Shown here: piece after piece, positions 8,087 through 17,029 of the stretch
How positions within the stretch are numbered: the first letter of the stretch is position 1
Layout: each line of letters starts with the position of its first letter
DNA from: an uncultured Sutterella sp.
Lineage (GTDB): Bacteria; Pseudomonadota; Gammaproteobacteria; Burkholderiales; Burkholderiaceae_F
Direction of reading: 5' to 3'
Length of the DNA: 35,945 nt
Assembly (NCBI GenBank): GCA_900546995.1
Contig: URFF01000010.1
Span: 1 to 35,945, forward strand
Notes under the pieces: generated by a model
The model's input: the letters and a program-made list of their open reading frames with translations, nothing else
What the model was told of the DNA's origin: nothing
Database searches by the model: none
Program-made: the position numbers and the translations under genes

Positions 8087-9277
8087 ATGCCGAATTATCA
8101 TTTTTTTGCTGTTTGCCCACGCACATTGGAACCGATTCTTGCCGAAGAGTTACAAAGCCTCGGAGCTCAAAATGTAAAAATCAATGCCGGTGGCGTCTTA
8201 TTTGAAGGTGCGTTAGATGTGTCGATGCGAGCTTGCCTTGAAAGCCGATATGCGAGTCGTATCCTCATGCGCATAGCAACCCGACAATACTATGACAGCA
8301 ACGATATCTACGACATGGCTCATGTTTTACCCTGGGAGCGTTTCTTTGACCCGGACATGAAAATTCGTGTCGACGTAACCGCTCATCGCTCACCACTTGA
8401 AAGCCTTGACTTTACTACCCTTCGTATTAAAGATGGTATTTGTGACCGGTTTCGTGAGGTTTGTGGAGAGCGTCCGAGTATTGAAAAAATGTTCCCCGAC
8501 GTTCGAATTCACGCATTTATCACAGAGCGTCATTGCACCTTTTACTTCAACCTCTCTGGCGAGCCTTTATTTAAGCGTGGCTGGCGTATCGAAAAAGGCG
8601 AAGCGCCCTTAAAAGAAAATTTAGCCGCCGGACTTTTAGCGCTGTCAGGATGGTCCCCCGAAAAACCTCTGCAGGATCCGTTTTGTGGTTCGGGTACCAT
8701 TGCAATTGAAGCAGCGCAAATCGCCTGCCACATGGCTCCTGGCTTAAACCGTTCGTTCGCTTTTGAAAAACTCAAAATGTTTGATCTTGATCTCTGGGAA
8801 GAGCTGAAAGAAGACGCACAGGCAGCGATCAACATGAGTGCAAAGGTCAAGATTGCCGCAAGCGATATTTCATCGATTGTCGTGGAAAAAGCACGAAGCA
8901 ACGCTGAGCGTGCTGGTCTTTCCAAACTTTTAGAAGACGAACGATTAACATTTACACGCTGTGATGCACGTGAGGTCACACCCCAAGCACAAAGCGGCAT
9001 GATTGTTACCAATCCTCCTTATGGCGAGCAATCCAACCCGAAAAGCGCCTCAGTCGCGTCGATGATGAAAAATGTCGCCGATAACCTTAAACGACAATTT
9101 TCGGGTTGGACAGCCTGGATGCTAACTAGCGATAGAAAGCTTCCGCAACAGATGCGTCTGTCTGAATCGAGAAAAATTGTGATTTTCAACGGGCCGCTGG
9201 AATGTCGTTTATTCAAATTTGAAATGGTGTCGGGCTCTTTCCGCCGCAAAGAAAAGAAAGACGATACTCAGTCCTAA
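8087..9277 (+). CDS. THUMP-domain RNA methyltransferase, RlmL-N/YpsC type
   Basis: This 396-residue protein resembles the N-terminal half of E. coli RlmL, which makes m2G2445 in 23S rRNA, without the fused RlmK half. A ferredoxin-like and THUMP region occupies about 1-160 (PRTLEPILAEELQSLGA, RIKDGICDRFRE, FNLSGEPLFKRGWR). The Rossmann methyltransferase follows, with the SAM-binding motif DPFCGSGTIAIEAA near 195-208 and the catalytic motif TNPPYGE near 308. Single-domain forms of this type are common outside gammaproteobacteria. The exact target guanine is inferred from homology. The gene abuts holA. An AGGA at 8072-8075 is spaced better for an in-frame TTG at 8081 than for ATG 8087, so the start is uncertain by two residues. 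A strong hairpin closes the operon. Confidence 0.9.
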   Translation: MPNYHFFAVCPRTLEPILAEELQSLGAQNVKINAGGVLFEGALDVSMRACLESRYASRILMRIATRQYYDSNDIYDMAHVLPWERFFDPDMKIRVDVTAHRSPLESLDFTTLRIKDGICDRFREVCGERPSIEKMFPDVRIHAFITERHCTFYFNLSGEPLFKRGWRIEKGEAPLKENLAAGLLALSGWSPEKPLQDPFCGSGTIAIEAAQIACHMAPGLNRSFAFEKLKMFDLDLWEELKEDAQAAINMSAKVKIAASDISSIVVEKARSNAERAGLSKLLEDERLTFTRCDAREVTPQAQSGMIVTNPPYGEQSNPKSASVASMMKNVADNLKRQFSGWTAWMLTSDRKLPQQMRLSESRKIVIFNGPLECRLFKFEMVSGSFRRKEKKDDTQS

Positions 9278-9294
9278 ATTAGCCACTTAGAAAG

Positions 9295-9342
9295 CACATA
9301 CGGCAATGGTTAATCATTGAACCATTGCCGATTTTGTATGTG
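9295..9342. terminator. Long hairpin between converging genes
   Basis: An 11-bp perfect stem, CGGCAATGGTT (9301-9311) with AACCATTGCCG (9320-9330), is flanked by a further CACATA/TATGTG pair at 9295-9300 and 9337-9342. TTTT follows the inner stem on the plus strand. It lies between the methyltransferase gene and gtrA, which converge, and probably ends transcription from both sides. Confidence 0.7.
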
Positions 9343-9360
9343 TTTAAGACAGAAACCAAA

Positions 9361-9723
9361 CTATCGAAAAACCAAAAACTTACTCAGTAAAAAGCCCAAT
9401 ACCAAACTGGTACCGGATGACAAAATCAGCGTCAAAAGGGGGTGCCATGCGCTTTGATCAGCACACCATCCAATCCCCCATGAGATAGAGGCCATCACGA
9501 TCACCATCTTGATATATCCGACGATGTTCTGCTTCTTTTTAAACGTAAAAGTCGCATTCATCACATAGGAAAAAGTGACAGCGATTAAAAAGCCCAAGAG
9601 ATTCGAACTACTTTGAGAGAACATGCACCAAGAATAGAAAACGGCAAACGCTCCCCAGTGAATCGCCGTATTAATCACACCGATTCCACCATAAGTTAAA
9701 AACTGTTTGAAGTTCGTAAACAC
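9361..9723 (-). CDS. GtrA-like membrane protein
   Basis: This 120-residue protein has four hydrophobic helices and the GtrA signature near its N-terminus (QFLTYGGIGVINTAIHW), followed by NATFTFKKK and a C-terminal LLSKFLVFR. GtrA proteins are inner-membrane proteins tied to surface polysaccharide glycosylation, and some are proposed to flip polyprenyl-linked sugars. The substrate here is unknown. I chose GTG 9723 as start. It lies one base after the stop of the upstream iron-sulfur reductase, with GGAAG in front. A longer in-frame reading to 9813 would overlap that gene and add unrelated residues. The pair is therefore an operon, although no functional link between a GtrA protein and a flavoprotein-linked reductase is obvious. 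No glycosyltransferase lies nearby. Confidence 0.85.
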   Translation of the reverse strand: MFTNFKQFLTYGGIGVINTAIHWGAFAVFYSWCMFSQSSSNLLGFLIAVTFSYVMNATFTFKKKQNIVGYIKMVIVMASISWGIGWCADQSAWHPLLTLILSSGTSLVLGFLLSKFLVFR

Positions 9724-9724
9724 G

Positions 9725-11704
9725 TTAATCTTCCAAGCCCCTGGCCACAATTTCTGATAACTCTTCGATTTCCATGCCGTTGAGTACCTTATCCCCAACC
9801 ATTGCGGTCTCAAACATTGTCAAGCAATGAGGGCAGGCTACAGCCACGGTAGAAGCCGATTTGCGCAAATCGGTTAAACGGATGAAGTTAATCTTTTTAG
9901 TGGTACTTTCCATCCACATCTGACCGCCACCCGCTCCGCAGCACATCGCGGTCTTACCCCGTTCAATTGATTCAACTCGGCTCAACCCCTCAATCGAATC
10001 AAAGATTTTGCGAGGCGTTCCAACACTATTGTTGTACCTTGCCATGTAGCACGGATCATGGAAAACAATCTTTTCCGGCTGGGCCAATTTCGGTTTAATT
10101 CGACCACTTTGAATTAACTCAAGAATCAATTGCGTGTGGCTAACCACTGTAAATTGCCCACCTTCAAACTGAGGGTACTCATTCTTTAGTGTGTTAAAGC
10201 AATGCGGGCAATGCGCCAAAATCCGTTTAAATTGATACTTGTGTAAATTCTCAATGTTTTCCATTGCCGCAAGTTGATAGGTGTACTCTTCACCACTGCG
10301 GCGAGCAAAATCTCCATGGCAGCGTTCCTCTTGCATAATGGCGAAAGAAACACCGGCCGCTCGCAGAATTTTCACCATGGAACGGGCTATTTTTTGAGCA
10401 CGTCGATCGTACGAAGCCGAGCACCCCACCCAGTAGAGATAATCAACTGGTTCGCCTTCCTTGGCTATCGGTAAATTCAAATCTTTGCCCCAATCCAGTC
10501 GACTGGCAGGATCCATGCCCCAGGGATTTCCGACTGTTTGAGTATTTTGTAAGGCCTTTGCCAACCCAGGCGGAAAATCGCCTTCTTCAAGCGCAAGATG
10601 TCTGCGCATGTCTACAATGGTTCGGGGTAAGTCCAAACGAGCTGGGCAAGCTTGCACACAAGCGCCGCACGTTGTGCAACTCCAAAGAGCCTCCTTACTG
10701 ATGATGCCACCAACGAGATCGCGATCATCATTGGGATTATGCAAACGAGCCTTCAGTTGCATCACTAACGCCTTGGGATCCAAAGGGCTACCCGCGCGAC
10801 GGGCCGGACACACTTCAGAACAACGGCCACACTCTGTGCAGGCATCAAAGTCCAATCGTTGCTTATCCGTAAATTGATCAAAACGAGAAACCCCGAACTC
10901 TTCCTGTTCTTCTATGTCGTTGATTTTCTCAATGCGTCCCTTGGGGCTTAACTTACGCCAATAAATATTGGTTGGCGCTTTAAACATGTGACCAAAATAG
11001 GTAAAGGGAATGAATGCGACAAACAACAGAGCTGCCACAGCGTGAACAATCCACCACGTTAAGTGCGCCCCATGCAATTGCTCGGGTGTAAAGAGTTCAT
11101 TAAACAGCATGGCAAAACAATTGCCAACGGGAGAAAAGTGAGCCCAAGCCGGCGCCTCGGCTGCTAGGCGAAGGCCCTCGACAATAAATCCCGTCAAAAT
11201 AATGGCTGCCAATGAACTTAAAATGCCAATAAAACGCCATGAGCGCTCTAACGTTTCCTTACGCAGCACAAAGCGGCGAATAGCAGCAGCAACCAATCCG
11301 ACAAAAGCGGCAAGGCCGGCAATGTCCAAAATTAATTTATAGGCTAGATAGGTATTCCCTTTAAGGAAACGCGCATCAAAAAGATAGTGCCCGATATCCC
11401 AGTCCAACACAGCGGTTGCTGTGCCAAAAAATAAAAAGAGAAAGCCCCAAAAGATGGCAAAATGAATAAGTCCACTCGGTGTTTTCAATAGCCGCCGATG
11501 CATAAACGCGTCTCTCCAGAGACCTTCCAGACGCAATTTACGTTCTGCCGGTAACGCTTCTTTTCTTCCTGCTTTCCAAAGCTTGACACAGTGGAAAATT
11601 CCCCAAATGCACACGGCCATTGCAATGAGTCCCAGTGCATACAATCCCACCTGTGCCCACAGCGGAATATTCCAGAATGCTGGCCTAATCGGCATATCGT
11701 ACAT
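9725..11704 (-). CDS. Membrane iron-sulfur reductase, FadF/HdrD-like
   Basis: This 659-residue protein joins three parts. The first 245 residues carry about six hydrophobic segments resembling the NarI-type cytochrome b subunit. A ferredoxin domain follows with two 4Fe-4S motifs, CTECGRCSEVCPA near 282 and CTTCGACVQACPA near 338. The C-terminus has two cysteine-rich (CCG) repeats, seen as WVGCSASYD, the HDPCYMARY segment and MCCGAGGGQMW, then CPHC segments. This architecture is that of Bacillus FadF and of fused HdrDE-like proteins, which pass electrons between electron-transferring flavoprotein or thiol-disulfide pairs and the quinone pool. The partner is inferred, because no etfAB or acyl-CoA dehydrogenase gene lies in the window. 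It starts at ATG 11704, preceded by AAGGA. A dyad-embedded -10 box lies upstream at 11734-11748. gtrA follows immediately. Confidence 0.88.
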   Translation of the reverse strand: MYDMPIRPAFWNIPLWAQVGLYALGLIAMAVCIWGIFHCVKLWKAGRKEALPAERKLRLEGLWRDAFMHRRLLKTPSGLIHFAIFWGFLFLFFGTATAVLDWDIGHYLFDARFLKGNTYLAYKLILDIAGLAAFVGLVAAAIRRFVLRKETLERSWRFIGILSSLAAIILTGFIVEGLRLAAEAPAWAHFSPVGNCFAMLFNELFTPEQLHGAHLTWWIVHAVAALLFVAFIPFTYFGHMFKAPTNIYWRKLSPKGRIEKINDIEEQEEFGVSRFDQFTDKQRLDFDACTECGRCSEVCPARRAGSPLDPKALVMQLKARLHNPNDDRDLVGGIISKEALWSCTTCGACVQACPARLDLPRTIVDMRRHLALEEGDFPPGLAKALQNTQTVGNPWGMDPASRLDWGKDLNLPIAKEGEPVDYLYWVGCSASYDRRAQKIARSMVKILRAAGVSFAIMQEERCHGDFARRSGEEYTYQLAAMENIENLHKYQFKRILAHCPHCFNTLKNEYPQFEGGQFTVVSHTQLILELIQSGRIKPKLAQPEKIVFHDPCYMARYNNSVGTPRKIFDSIEGLSRVESIERGKTAMCCGAGGGQMWMESTTKKINFIRLTDLRKSASTVAVACPHCLTMFETAMVGDKVLNGMEIEELSEIVARGLED

Positions 11705-11733
11705 GTATCGAATCCTTAACGAAATTTTTGCTG

Positions 11734-11748
11734 CCCGTATTGTACGGG
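11734..11748 (-). promoter_or_regulatory. Dyad-embedded -10 box of the iron-sulfur reductase
   Basis: The perfect dyad CCCGTA-TTG-TACGGG contains, on the minus strand, the -10-like hexamer TACAAT (11739-11744). Transcription would start near 11732 and leave a leader of about 28 nt with AAGGA before the ATG. The -35 region is poor, which would fit an activator or a repressor acting at the dyad. Confidence 0.4.
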
Positions 11749-11834
11749 ACTTTCCTTTTTTAAGTGTTTCACCGCATTCGACAAATTCTTCGCAACCGAC
11801 GAGAGGTTAGTCCCGTTTGTAACATTTCAAGTGT

Positions 11835-14800
11835 CTAATACTGCATGGAAGACCATACTTTATCGAGACGTTTGACACTAACAGGCATCGGCGTGCGAAG
11901 TTTCTGAGCAAAAAGCGAAACCCTCAACTCTTCGATCATCCAACGAAATTCTTCTAGACGACTGTCTTCAACGCCTTTTCGTGAACGAACAGCCCGCTCG
12001 TACATCGTCAAAAAGCGGTTAACGTCCCTCATTTTTTCCGCGTCCTTTTGTCGATCATCAGGCCACTTATCGAGTCGCCATGCGATTGCCCGCAAATAAC
12101 GAGGATACTGGGTTAGATGGGAATAAGCGGTTTGCGACAAAAATCCCTTTGAAAAAAGCGCTTGCATTTGCGCATTAACATCCTCGATCACCGCCTTGTC
12201 TGGGAAATTCTTTAGTTTTCGAGGTATGGGACTTGCCAATTCAACCATTTCAGTAAGAAGCCGCGCGATTTCCTGAGCAATTAAGTTCAGTTTACCCTTG
12301 GCCTCCTGGCGACGGGCTTCAAATTGCGACTCATTGATCGGCAAGGGCTCAACAAGCGCAATTTGTGTTAAAGCACAATCAATCACCGCTTCGCGCAACG
12401 ACTCAAAGCTATCGAAGGCTTGCGCCAACGCCGGAACCATACTTGCCTGCATTTGAACCGTTTGCAATGACTTCAATGTTTTTTCGAGGTATTTAATTTG
12501 CTCTCGAAGCTGCAATTTAAATAGCTTTAATAATCCTTTGCGGTGTTGTTTAGCCGCTTCATCGGGATCATCAAAGACTTCCAATGTGCACATTTCGCCT
12601 CGGTCGACAAGTGCCGGATGCCCGATCAAAGAAATGTTCTTTCGCTTAATTTCCATGATTTCGGGCAATTCCCCAAAGTTCCAACTCGTAATTTCATCGC
12701 TCAGTTCAGCAGAAACACTCGCATCTTCAGAGGCAACTGCTTGGAACGATTTCTGAGCTTCTTGCCCCAATTCGCTTTTTAATCCCGCGAGATTTCGTCC
12801 CATCGCGATTTGCCGCCCATACTCATCAAGCACCTTATAGTTCATAAAAAGGTGGGCGGGCAGTTGCTCAGGCTTAAAATCAGAAACTTTCGGTTTAATC
12901 TGAAATTGTTCATCAATATCGTCGACAATAGCCTCCAAAAGCGGCTTTTCTCCAAATGATTTTTCATGCCGCGCGGCAAAGGCCTTCGCATAATTTTCGA
13001 GCGGCACGCAATGACGACGATAGCGCTGAGGCAAACTTTTCACGAGCAACTGCACTTTCTCTTTAAGCATGCCGGGCACTAACCACTGTGCCTTGATCTC
13101 ATCAATCAGATTAAGGCCAAAAAGCGGAACCGCCATGGTCACGCCATCACGAGGGCTGCCAGGCTCAAAGTGATAAGTAAGCGCCATGTCAACACCCTTG
13201 GCATGCGCCGATTTCGGGAAATACTGCGTCGTAATTCCCGATGCCTCATGCTTCATGAGTTCATCTCGAGAGAGATAGAGTAACTTAGGATTACCCTTTT
13301 CGGCTTTGCGACGCCATTGCTCAAAGGTCACACCACTAGTGGCCTCCTGCGGCAAAAGACTGTCGTAAAACTGCACCATAAGTTCATCATCGACTAAGAC
13401 ATCCAAACGCCGCGCCTTATGTTCCAGATTTTTAATTTCCCTAACCAATTGCTGGTTATGTTTGAAAAACGGTGCTTGTGATTCAAACTCACCCTCAACA
13501 AGCGCCTGACGAATAAAAAGTTCACGACACAAGCCCGGGTCTTTGTCCGTATAAGAGACTTTACGTCCCCCATAAACCGTCAACCCGTAAAGCGTCCCCT
13601 TTTCAAGGGCCATCACACAGTTGGCTTTTTTCTCCCAATGAGGTTCTGAGTAGCTCTTTTTGATTAGATGAGCACCCGCCCGCTCAACCCAGAGCGGGTC
13701 AATATCTGCTACAGTCCTTGCAAAAAGTCGTGATGTCTCCACAAGTTCTGCGGCCATAATCCAACGACCGCATTTTTTTACTCGAGGAGAACCCGGCCAA
13801 ATGAAAAACTTGATGCCGCGAGCCCCTAAAAATGGCGCAGACTTAGGCTCTGCGTCCGGGATTTTATAACCCAAATTTCCCAACAAACCGGTTAGTAAAG
13901 AAAAGTGAACTTGCTCATAATTAGCGGGCTCAGTGTTGATCTTCCAGCCAAGCTCCAAACTCATCTCTTTAAGTTGCTTATAAACATCTTTCCACTCACG
14001 AAGTCGGCGAGGGCTGAGGAATTTGCGCTTAAATTCTTCAGTCAGTTTGCGATTGCTTTCTTTATTGGCAGTGGCTTTTTCAACATAATTCCACAGCTTC
14101 ACAAATGTTAAGAAATCACTTTTATCATCAGCCATCGCACGATGAACGTTATCGGCAGCCTCCTGTCGATCAATCGGTCGCTCACGAGGATCCTGAACGG
14201 AAAGAGCGCTTGCAATAATCAACACTTCCGAAAGAGCGCCGTTTTCTTGAGCCGCAAGAAGCATTCGGGCCACTTTGGGATCCACCGGTAAGTGAGCCAA
14301 GGCACGTCCCACGTCCGTTAAGCGTTCTTTGTCATCGAGGGCATTTAACTCTTTCAATAAACCAACGCCGTCGGCAATGGCTCGATTGGGTGGCGCCTGA
14401 ACAAAGGGAAAACTTCTAACATCACCCAATTTCAGCGATTTCATCCGTAAAATCGCAGCCGCCAAATTCGTCCGCATAATTTCCGGATCGGTAAAGGCCG
14501 AGCGACGCGCGAAATCCTCTTCGCTATAGAGCCGAATGCAAATACCGTTTGCGATACGACCGCAACGACCGGCTCTTTGGTTGGCAGAAGCCTGACTGAC
14601 CGGTTCAATCTGTAACTGGTCAACCTTATTGCGATACGAGTAGCGTTTCACGCGAGCCAAGCCCGCATCCACAACATAGTGAATACCTGGCACGGTAATG
14701 GAGGTTTCCGCCACATTTGTTGCAAGAACGATGCGCCGGTTATCCGTTGTTTTAAAAACTTTCTCTTGTTCGGCTGCGGACAATCTTGCGTAAAGCGGAA

Positions 14801-15752
14801 GAATTTCTGTACTCGAAGGCATGCTGTAGCGTAACGCTTCTGCCGCTTCTCGGATTTCCCGTTCTCCGGGTAAAAATACGAGGATATCGCCACTACCTTC
14901 GCGTGTCAGCTCATCGCAAGCATCGCAAATAGCGCCCATCAAACTTTTATCATCCGTTTCGTCGGCTTCTTCAATGGGGTGGTAGCGAATTTCAACCGGA
15001 TAGGTACGACCGGAAATCGTCAAAATCGGTGCGGGTTGTCCCTTTTCATCAGCAAAATGTTTGGCAAAGCGCTCAGTGTCGATTGTCGCTGAAGTCACGA
15101 TGACTTTAAGATCCGGGCGTTTTTTCAGTAACGCCTTTAAATATCCCAGTAGAAAATCAATGTTGATACTTCTTTCGTGAGCTTCATCGATAATGATGGT
15201 GTCATAGGCTCGCAATAGCGGATCAGACTGTGTTTCTGCCAATAAAATGCCATCGGTCATCAACTTAATGCGCGCACTGGACTTGGTTTTATCCGTAAAA
15301 CGAACTTTAAAGCCCACCAGTTCGCCGAGTTCGGTTTGCGTCTCCTCGGCTAACCGTTTGGCGATGGAACTGGCCGCGATGCGACGCGGTTGAGTGTGAG
15401 CGATCATTCCTCGGCGACCGCGTCCCGCTAAAAGACATAATTTGGGTAGCTGCGTAGTTTTACCCGAACCGGTTTCACCGCAAACAATCAGCACTCGGTG
15501 AGCTCGGATGGCTTTAATGATTTCGCTACCGCGTTCGCTCACCGGTAAACCGGGCGTTAATGATAAATTGGGACGGTAGAGTTTTTTGGGAGACTCTTTA
15601 CCCGATGACGAATTATCCCCTTCTTGACCTTTGGATTGAGTTTCTTCTTTTTTGGATTCGTTTGCGACTTTTTTCAACTCGGGCGCTTTTTGATTTTTCT
15701 GCAACTGAGTCTGGCGAAACGCCGCCAATTGATCACGCAAATTTCCAGCCAT
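11835..15752 (-). CDS. hrpA: ATP-dependent RNA helicase HrpA (DEAH box)
   Basis: HrpA is a large DEAH-box 3'-5' RNA helicase linked to mRNA processing and, in E. coli, to rescue of stalled or collided ribosomes. At about 1305 residues it has the full family length. After a Lys/Glu-rich N-terminal 60 residues, the helicase motifs are intact: Walker A GETGSGKTTQ near 92-101, IIDEAHERS near 190, SAT, NVAETSITVPG, and motif VI SANQRAGRCGR. The winged-helix and HA2 domains follow, then an OB-like region and the long HrpA-specific C-terminal domain, ending in the RLDKVWSSMQY tail. I give ATG 15752. A GTG at 15758 has AAGGA at better spacing and would add two residues. It is transcribed divergently from yggX. 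Confidence 0.96.
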   Translation of the reverse strand: MAGNLRDQLAAFRQTQLQKNQKAPELKKVANESKKEETQSKGQEGDNSSSGKESPKKLYRPNLSLTPGLPVSERGSEIIKAIRAHRVLIVCGETGSGKTTQLPKLCLLAGRGRRGMIAHTQPRRIAASSIAKRLAEETQTELGELVGFKVRFTDKTKSSARIKLMTDGILLAETQSDPLLRAYDTIIIDEAHERSINIDFLLGYLKALLKKRPDLKVIVTSATIDTERFAKHFADEKGQPAPILTISGRTYPVEIRYHPIEEADETDDKSLMGAICDACDELTREGSGDILVFLPGEREIREAAEALRYSMPSSTEILPLYARLSAAEQEKVFKTTDNRRIVLATNVAETSITVPGIHYVVDAGLARVKRYSYRNKVDQLQIEPVSQASANQRAGRCGRIANGICIRLYSEEDFARRSAFTDPEIMRTNLAAAILRMKSLKLGDVRSFPFVQAPPNRAIADGVGLLKELNALDDKERLTDVGRALAHLPVDPKVARMLLAAQENGALSEVLIIASALSVQDPRERPIDRQEAADNVHRAMADDKSDFLTFVKLWNYVEKATANKESNRKLTEEFKRKFLSPRRLREWKDVYKQLKEMSLELGWKINTEPANYEQVHFSLLTGLLGNLGYKIPDAEPKSAPFLGARGIKFFIWPGSPRVKKCGRWIMAAELVETSRLFARTVADIDPLWVERAGAHLIKKSYSEPHWEKKANCVMALEKGTLYGLTVYGGRKVSYTDKDPGLCRELFIRQALVEGEFESQAPFFKHNQQLVREIKNLEHKARRLDVLVDDELMVQFYDSLLPQEATSGVTFEQWRRKAEKGNPKLLYLSRDELMKHEASGITTQYFPKSAHAKGVDMALTYHFEPGSPRDGVTMAVPLFGLNLIDEIKAQWLVPGMLKEKVQLLVKSLPQRYRRHCVPLENYAKAFAARHEKSFGEKPLLEAIVDDIDEQFQIKPKVSDFKPEQLPAHLFMNYKVLDEYGRQIAMGRNLAGLKSELGQEAQKSFQAVASEDASVSAELSDEITSWNFGELPEIMEIKRKNISLIGHPALVDRGEMCTLEVFDDPDEAAKQHRKGLLKLFKLQLREQIKYLEKTLKSLQTVQMQASMVPALAQAFDSFESLREAVIDCALTQIALVEPLPINESQFEARRQEAKGKLNLIAQEIARLLTEMVELASPIPRKLKNFPDKAVIEDVNAQMQALFSKGFLSQTAYSHLTQYPRYLRAIAWRLDKWPDDRQKDAEKMRDVNRFLTMYERAVRSRKGVEDSRLEEFRWMIEELRVSLFAQKLRTPMPVSVKRLDKVWSSMQY

Positions 15753-15802
15753 ATGCACACCAATCCTTTAGGTTAACTAAACAAAAAATCATACGGACTC
15801 TT

Positions 15803-15808
15803 TACAAT
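15803..15808 (+). promoter_or_regulatory. Possible -10 box of yggX
   Basis: TACAAT lies 33 bp before the yggX ATG in the short hrpA-yggX divergent region. The -35 region at 17 bp is AACAAA, a weak match. Confidence 0.3.
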
Positions 15809-15841
15809 GCAGACATTAATATTTTTTCGGGAGATCATTTT

Positions 15842-16111
15842 ATGGCTCGTATGGTTCATTGCGTCAAGCTTGGCAAAGAAGCTGAAGGCCTTGACTACGC
15901 CCCTTTACCCGGTCCTTTGGGCAAAAAAGTTTATGACAACGTCTCCAAAGAAGCCTGGGATGAATGGATCAAACTACAAACCATGATGGTAAACGAGTAC
16001 CAGTTCAATTTGGCCGACGCCAAAGTCCGTAAACACTTGCTTGAGCAAATGCAAAAATACCTCTTCGGCGACGGTGTTGAAAACGTTCCAAACTACACGC
16101 CACCGAAATAA
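15842..16111 (+). CDS. yggX: Probable Fe(2+)-trafficking protein YggX
   Basis: YggX is a small cytoplasmic protein implicated in iron handling and in protecting iron-sulfur clusters from oxidants. The 89-residue product matches the family in length (E. coli 91) and sequence: MARMVHCVKLGKEAEGLDYAPLPGPLG with the conserved Cys7, then WDEWIKLQTMMVNEYQFNLAD and a C-terminal KYLFG. The family often neighbours mutY, but here it sits between hrpA and rpiA. ATG 15842 has GGAG seven to eight bases upstream. The reading frame is open further upstream, into hrpA on the other strand, but that extension is not YggX-like. A terminator follows, shared with the converging rpiA. Confidence 0.96.
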   Translation: MARMVHCVKLGKEAEGLDYAPLPGPLGKKVYDNVSKEAWDEWIKLQTMMVNEYQFNLADAKVRKHLLEQMQKYLFGDGVENVPNYTPPK

Positions 16112-16134
16112 GATCCGCGATTTGACGCTCTATT

Positions 16135-16166
16135 AAGCCACGGGACATCGATCACCGTGGCTTTTC
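16135..16166. terminator. Terminator between yggX and rpiA
   Basis: A perfect 9-bp stem, AAGCCACGG (16135-16143) with CCGTGGCTT (16155-16163), has an 11-nt loop and runs into TTTTCTTTA on the plus strand. The first A residues of the stem give the opposite strand a short T-run, so it may also stop rpiA transcripts. Confidence 0.75.
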
Positions 16167-16167
16167 T

Positions 16168-16824
16168 TTATCGTTCAAAGGTTTTTACACCGTCTTCGGT
16201 GCCAAGCAACAAAACGTCCGCTCCACGATGCGCAAAAAGGCCGACCGTCACAACGCCCACGATTTGGTTCAATTTTTCTTCCCAAGCGCAGGCATCCTCA
16301 ATTTTCCAACCATGAACGTCAAGAATTTTATTGCCGTTATCCGTGGTGAAATCTCTCAAAACCGGTTTTCCCCCCAGACGCTTGATTTCGGCGGCAACCG
16401 CCCTCACCGCCATTGGGATCACTTCGATCGGCAACGGGAATTGCCCAAGCACGTCGACTTTTTTAGATGCATCAGCGATACAAACAAAACGATCGGAAAC
16501 CGAGGCAACGATCTTTTCCCGAGTGAGCGCCCCACCGCCACCTTTAATCATTGAGAAACTCGAATCTATCTCATCGGCACCGTCGATATAAACACTGATG
16601 CGATCCACCTCGTTTAAATCAACCACACGGTAGCCATAGTCTTGCAATTTTTTGGTTGAACGCACGCTACTGGAAACACAAGCTGGAACATCAATTCCAC
16701 TTTCCTTGAGCGCGTCGATGAAGCAATCCACCGTTGAACCGGTACCCACGCCCAAAATTTCGCCGGGTTTAACGTAAGCCACTGCAGCGCGACCAACCAA
16801 ACGTTTCAATTCTTTTTGATCCAT
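16168..16824 (-). CDS. rpiA: Ribose-5-phosphate isomerase A
   Basis: RpiA interconverts ribose-5-phosphate and ribulose-5-phosphate in the non-oxidative pentose phosphate pathway. With 218 residues it matches the E. coli enzyme (219). The phosphate-binding GVGTGSTVDCFIDAL, the catalytic DGADEID block and KGGGGALTREKIVA with the essential Lys and Glu are all present. I chose ATG 16824, which gives the family-typical N-terminus MDQKELKRLVG and has GGGGA in front. An ATG at 16836 would add four residues. The gene is divergent from the sensor kinase, with a 20-bp dyad at 16878-16897 upstream of it. Confidence 0.97.
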   Translation of the reverse strand: MDQKELKRLVGRAAVAYVKPGEILGVGTGSTVDCFIDALKESGIDVPACVSSSVRSTKKLQDYGYRVVDLNEVDRISVYIDGADEIDSSFSMIKGGGGALTREKIVASVSDRFVCIADASKKVDVLGQFPLPIEVIPMAVRAVAAEIKRLGGKPVLRDFTTDNGNKILDVHGWKIEDACAWEEKLNQIVGVVTVGLFAHRGADVLLLGTEDGVKTFER

Positions 16825-16877
16825 GCCGATCCCCATAAAATAAATTCAGTCTCCATTCTAATTGACAATGCAGTTCA

Positions 16878-16897
16878 TTGTATTCTCTGCAATACAA
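16878..16897. promoter_or_regulatory. 20-bp operator-like dyad upstream of rpiA
   Basis: TTGTATT (16878-16884) and AATACAA (16891-16897) form a perfect 7-bp inverted repeat around CTCTGC. On the minus strand the dyad overlaps a TACAAT hexamer at 16877-16882 that could be the rpiA -10 box. The binding protein is unknown. Confidence 0.4.
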
Positions 16898-17029
16898 CAC
16901 GGTTGAAAATCGACAGAAAAGAAATCCTCAAGAGACTCTTCTTTGTTAAGATTCTTATTTGTCGATGAGCATTAAAATGCCCAGCATCGCGACAAGTAAA
17001 GATTGATTTCCCATTCTGTGTGAACCATC

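Noticed and set aside
8542..9012. 156-codon frame antisense to the methyltransferase gene
   Set aside because: It is Ser/Ala-rich, lies entirely inside a well-supported gene, and shows no start signal.
15560..15841. N-terminal extension of yggX into hrpA
   Set aside because: YggX homology begins at ATG 15842, which has its own ribosome binding site. The extension is antisense to hrpA.
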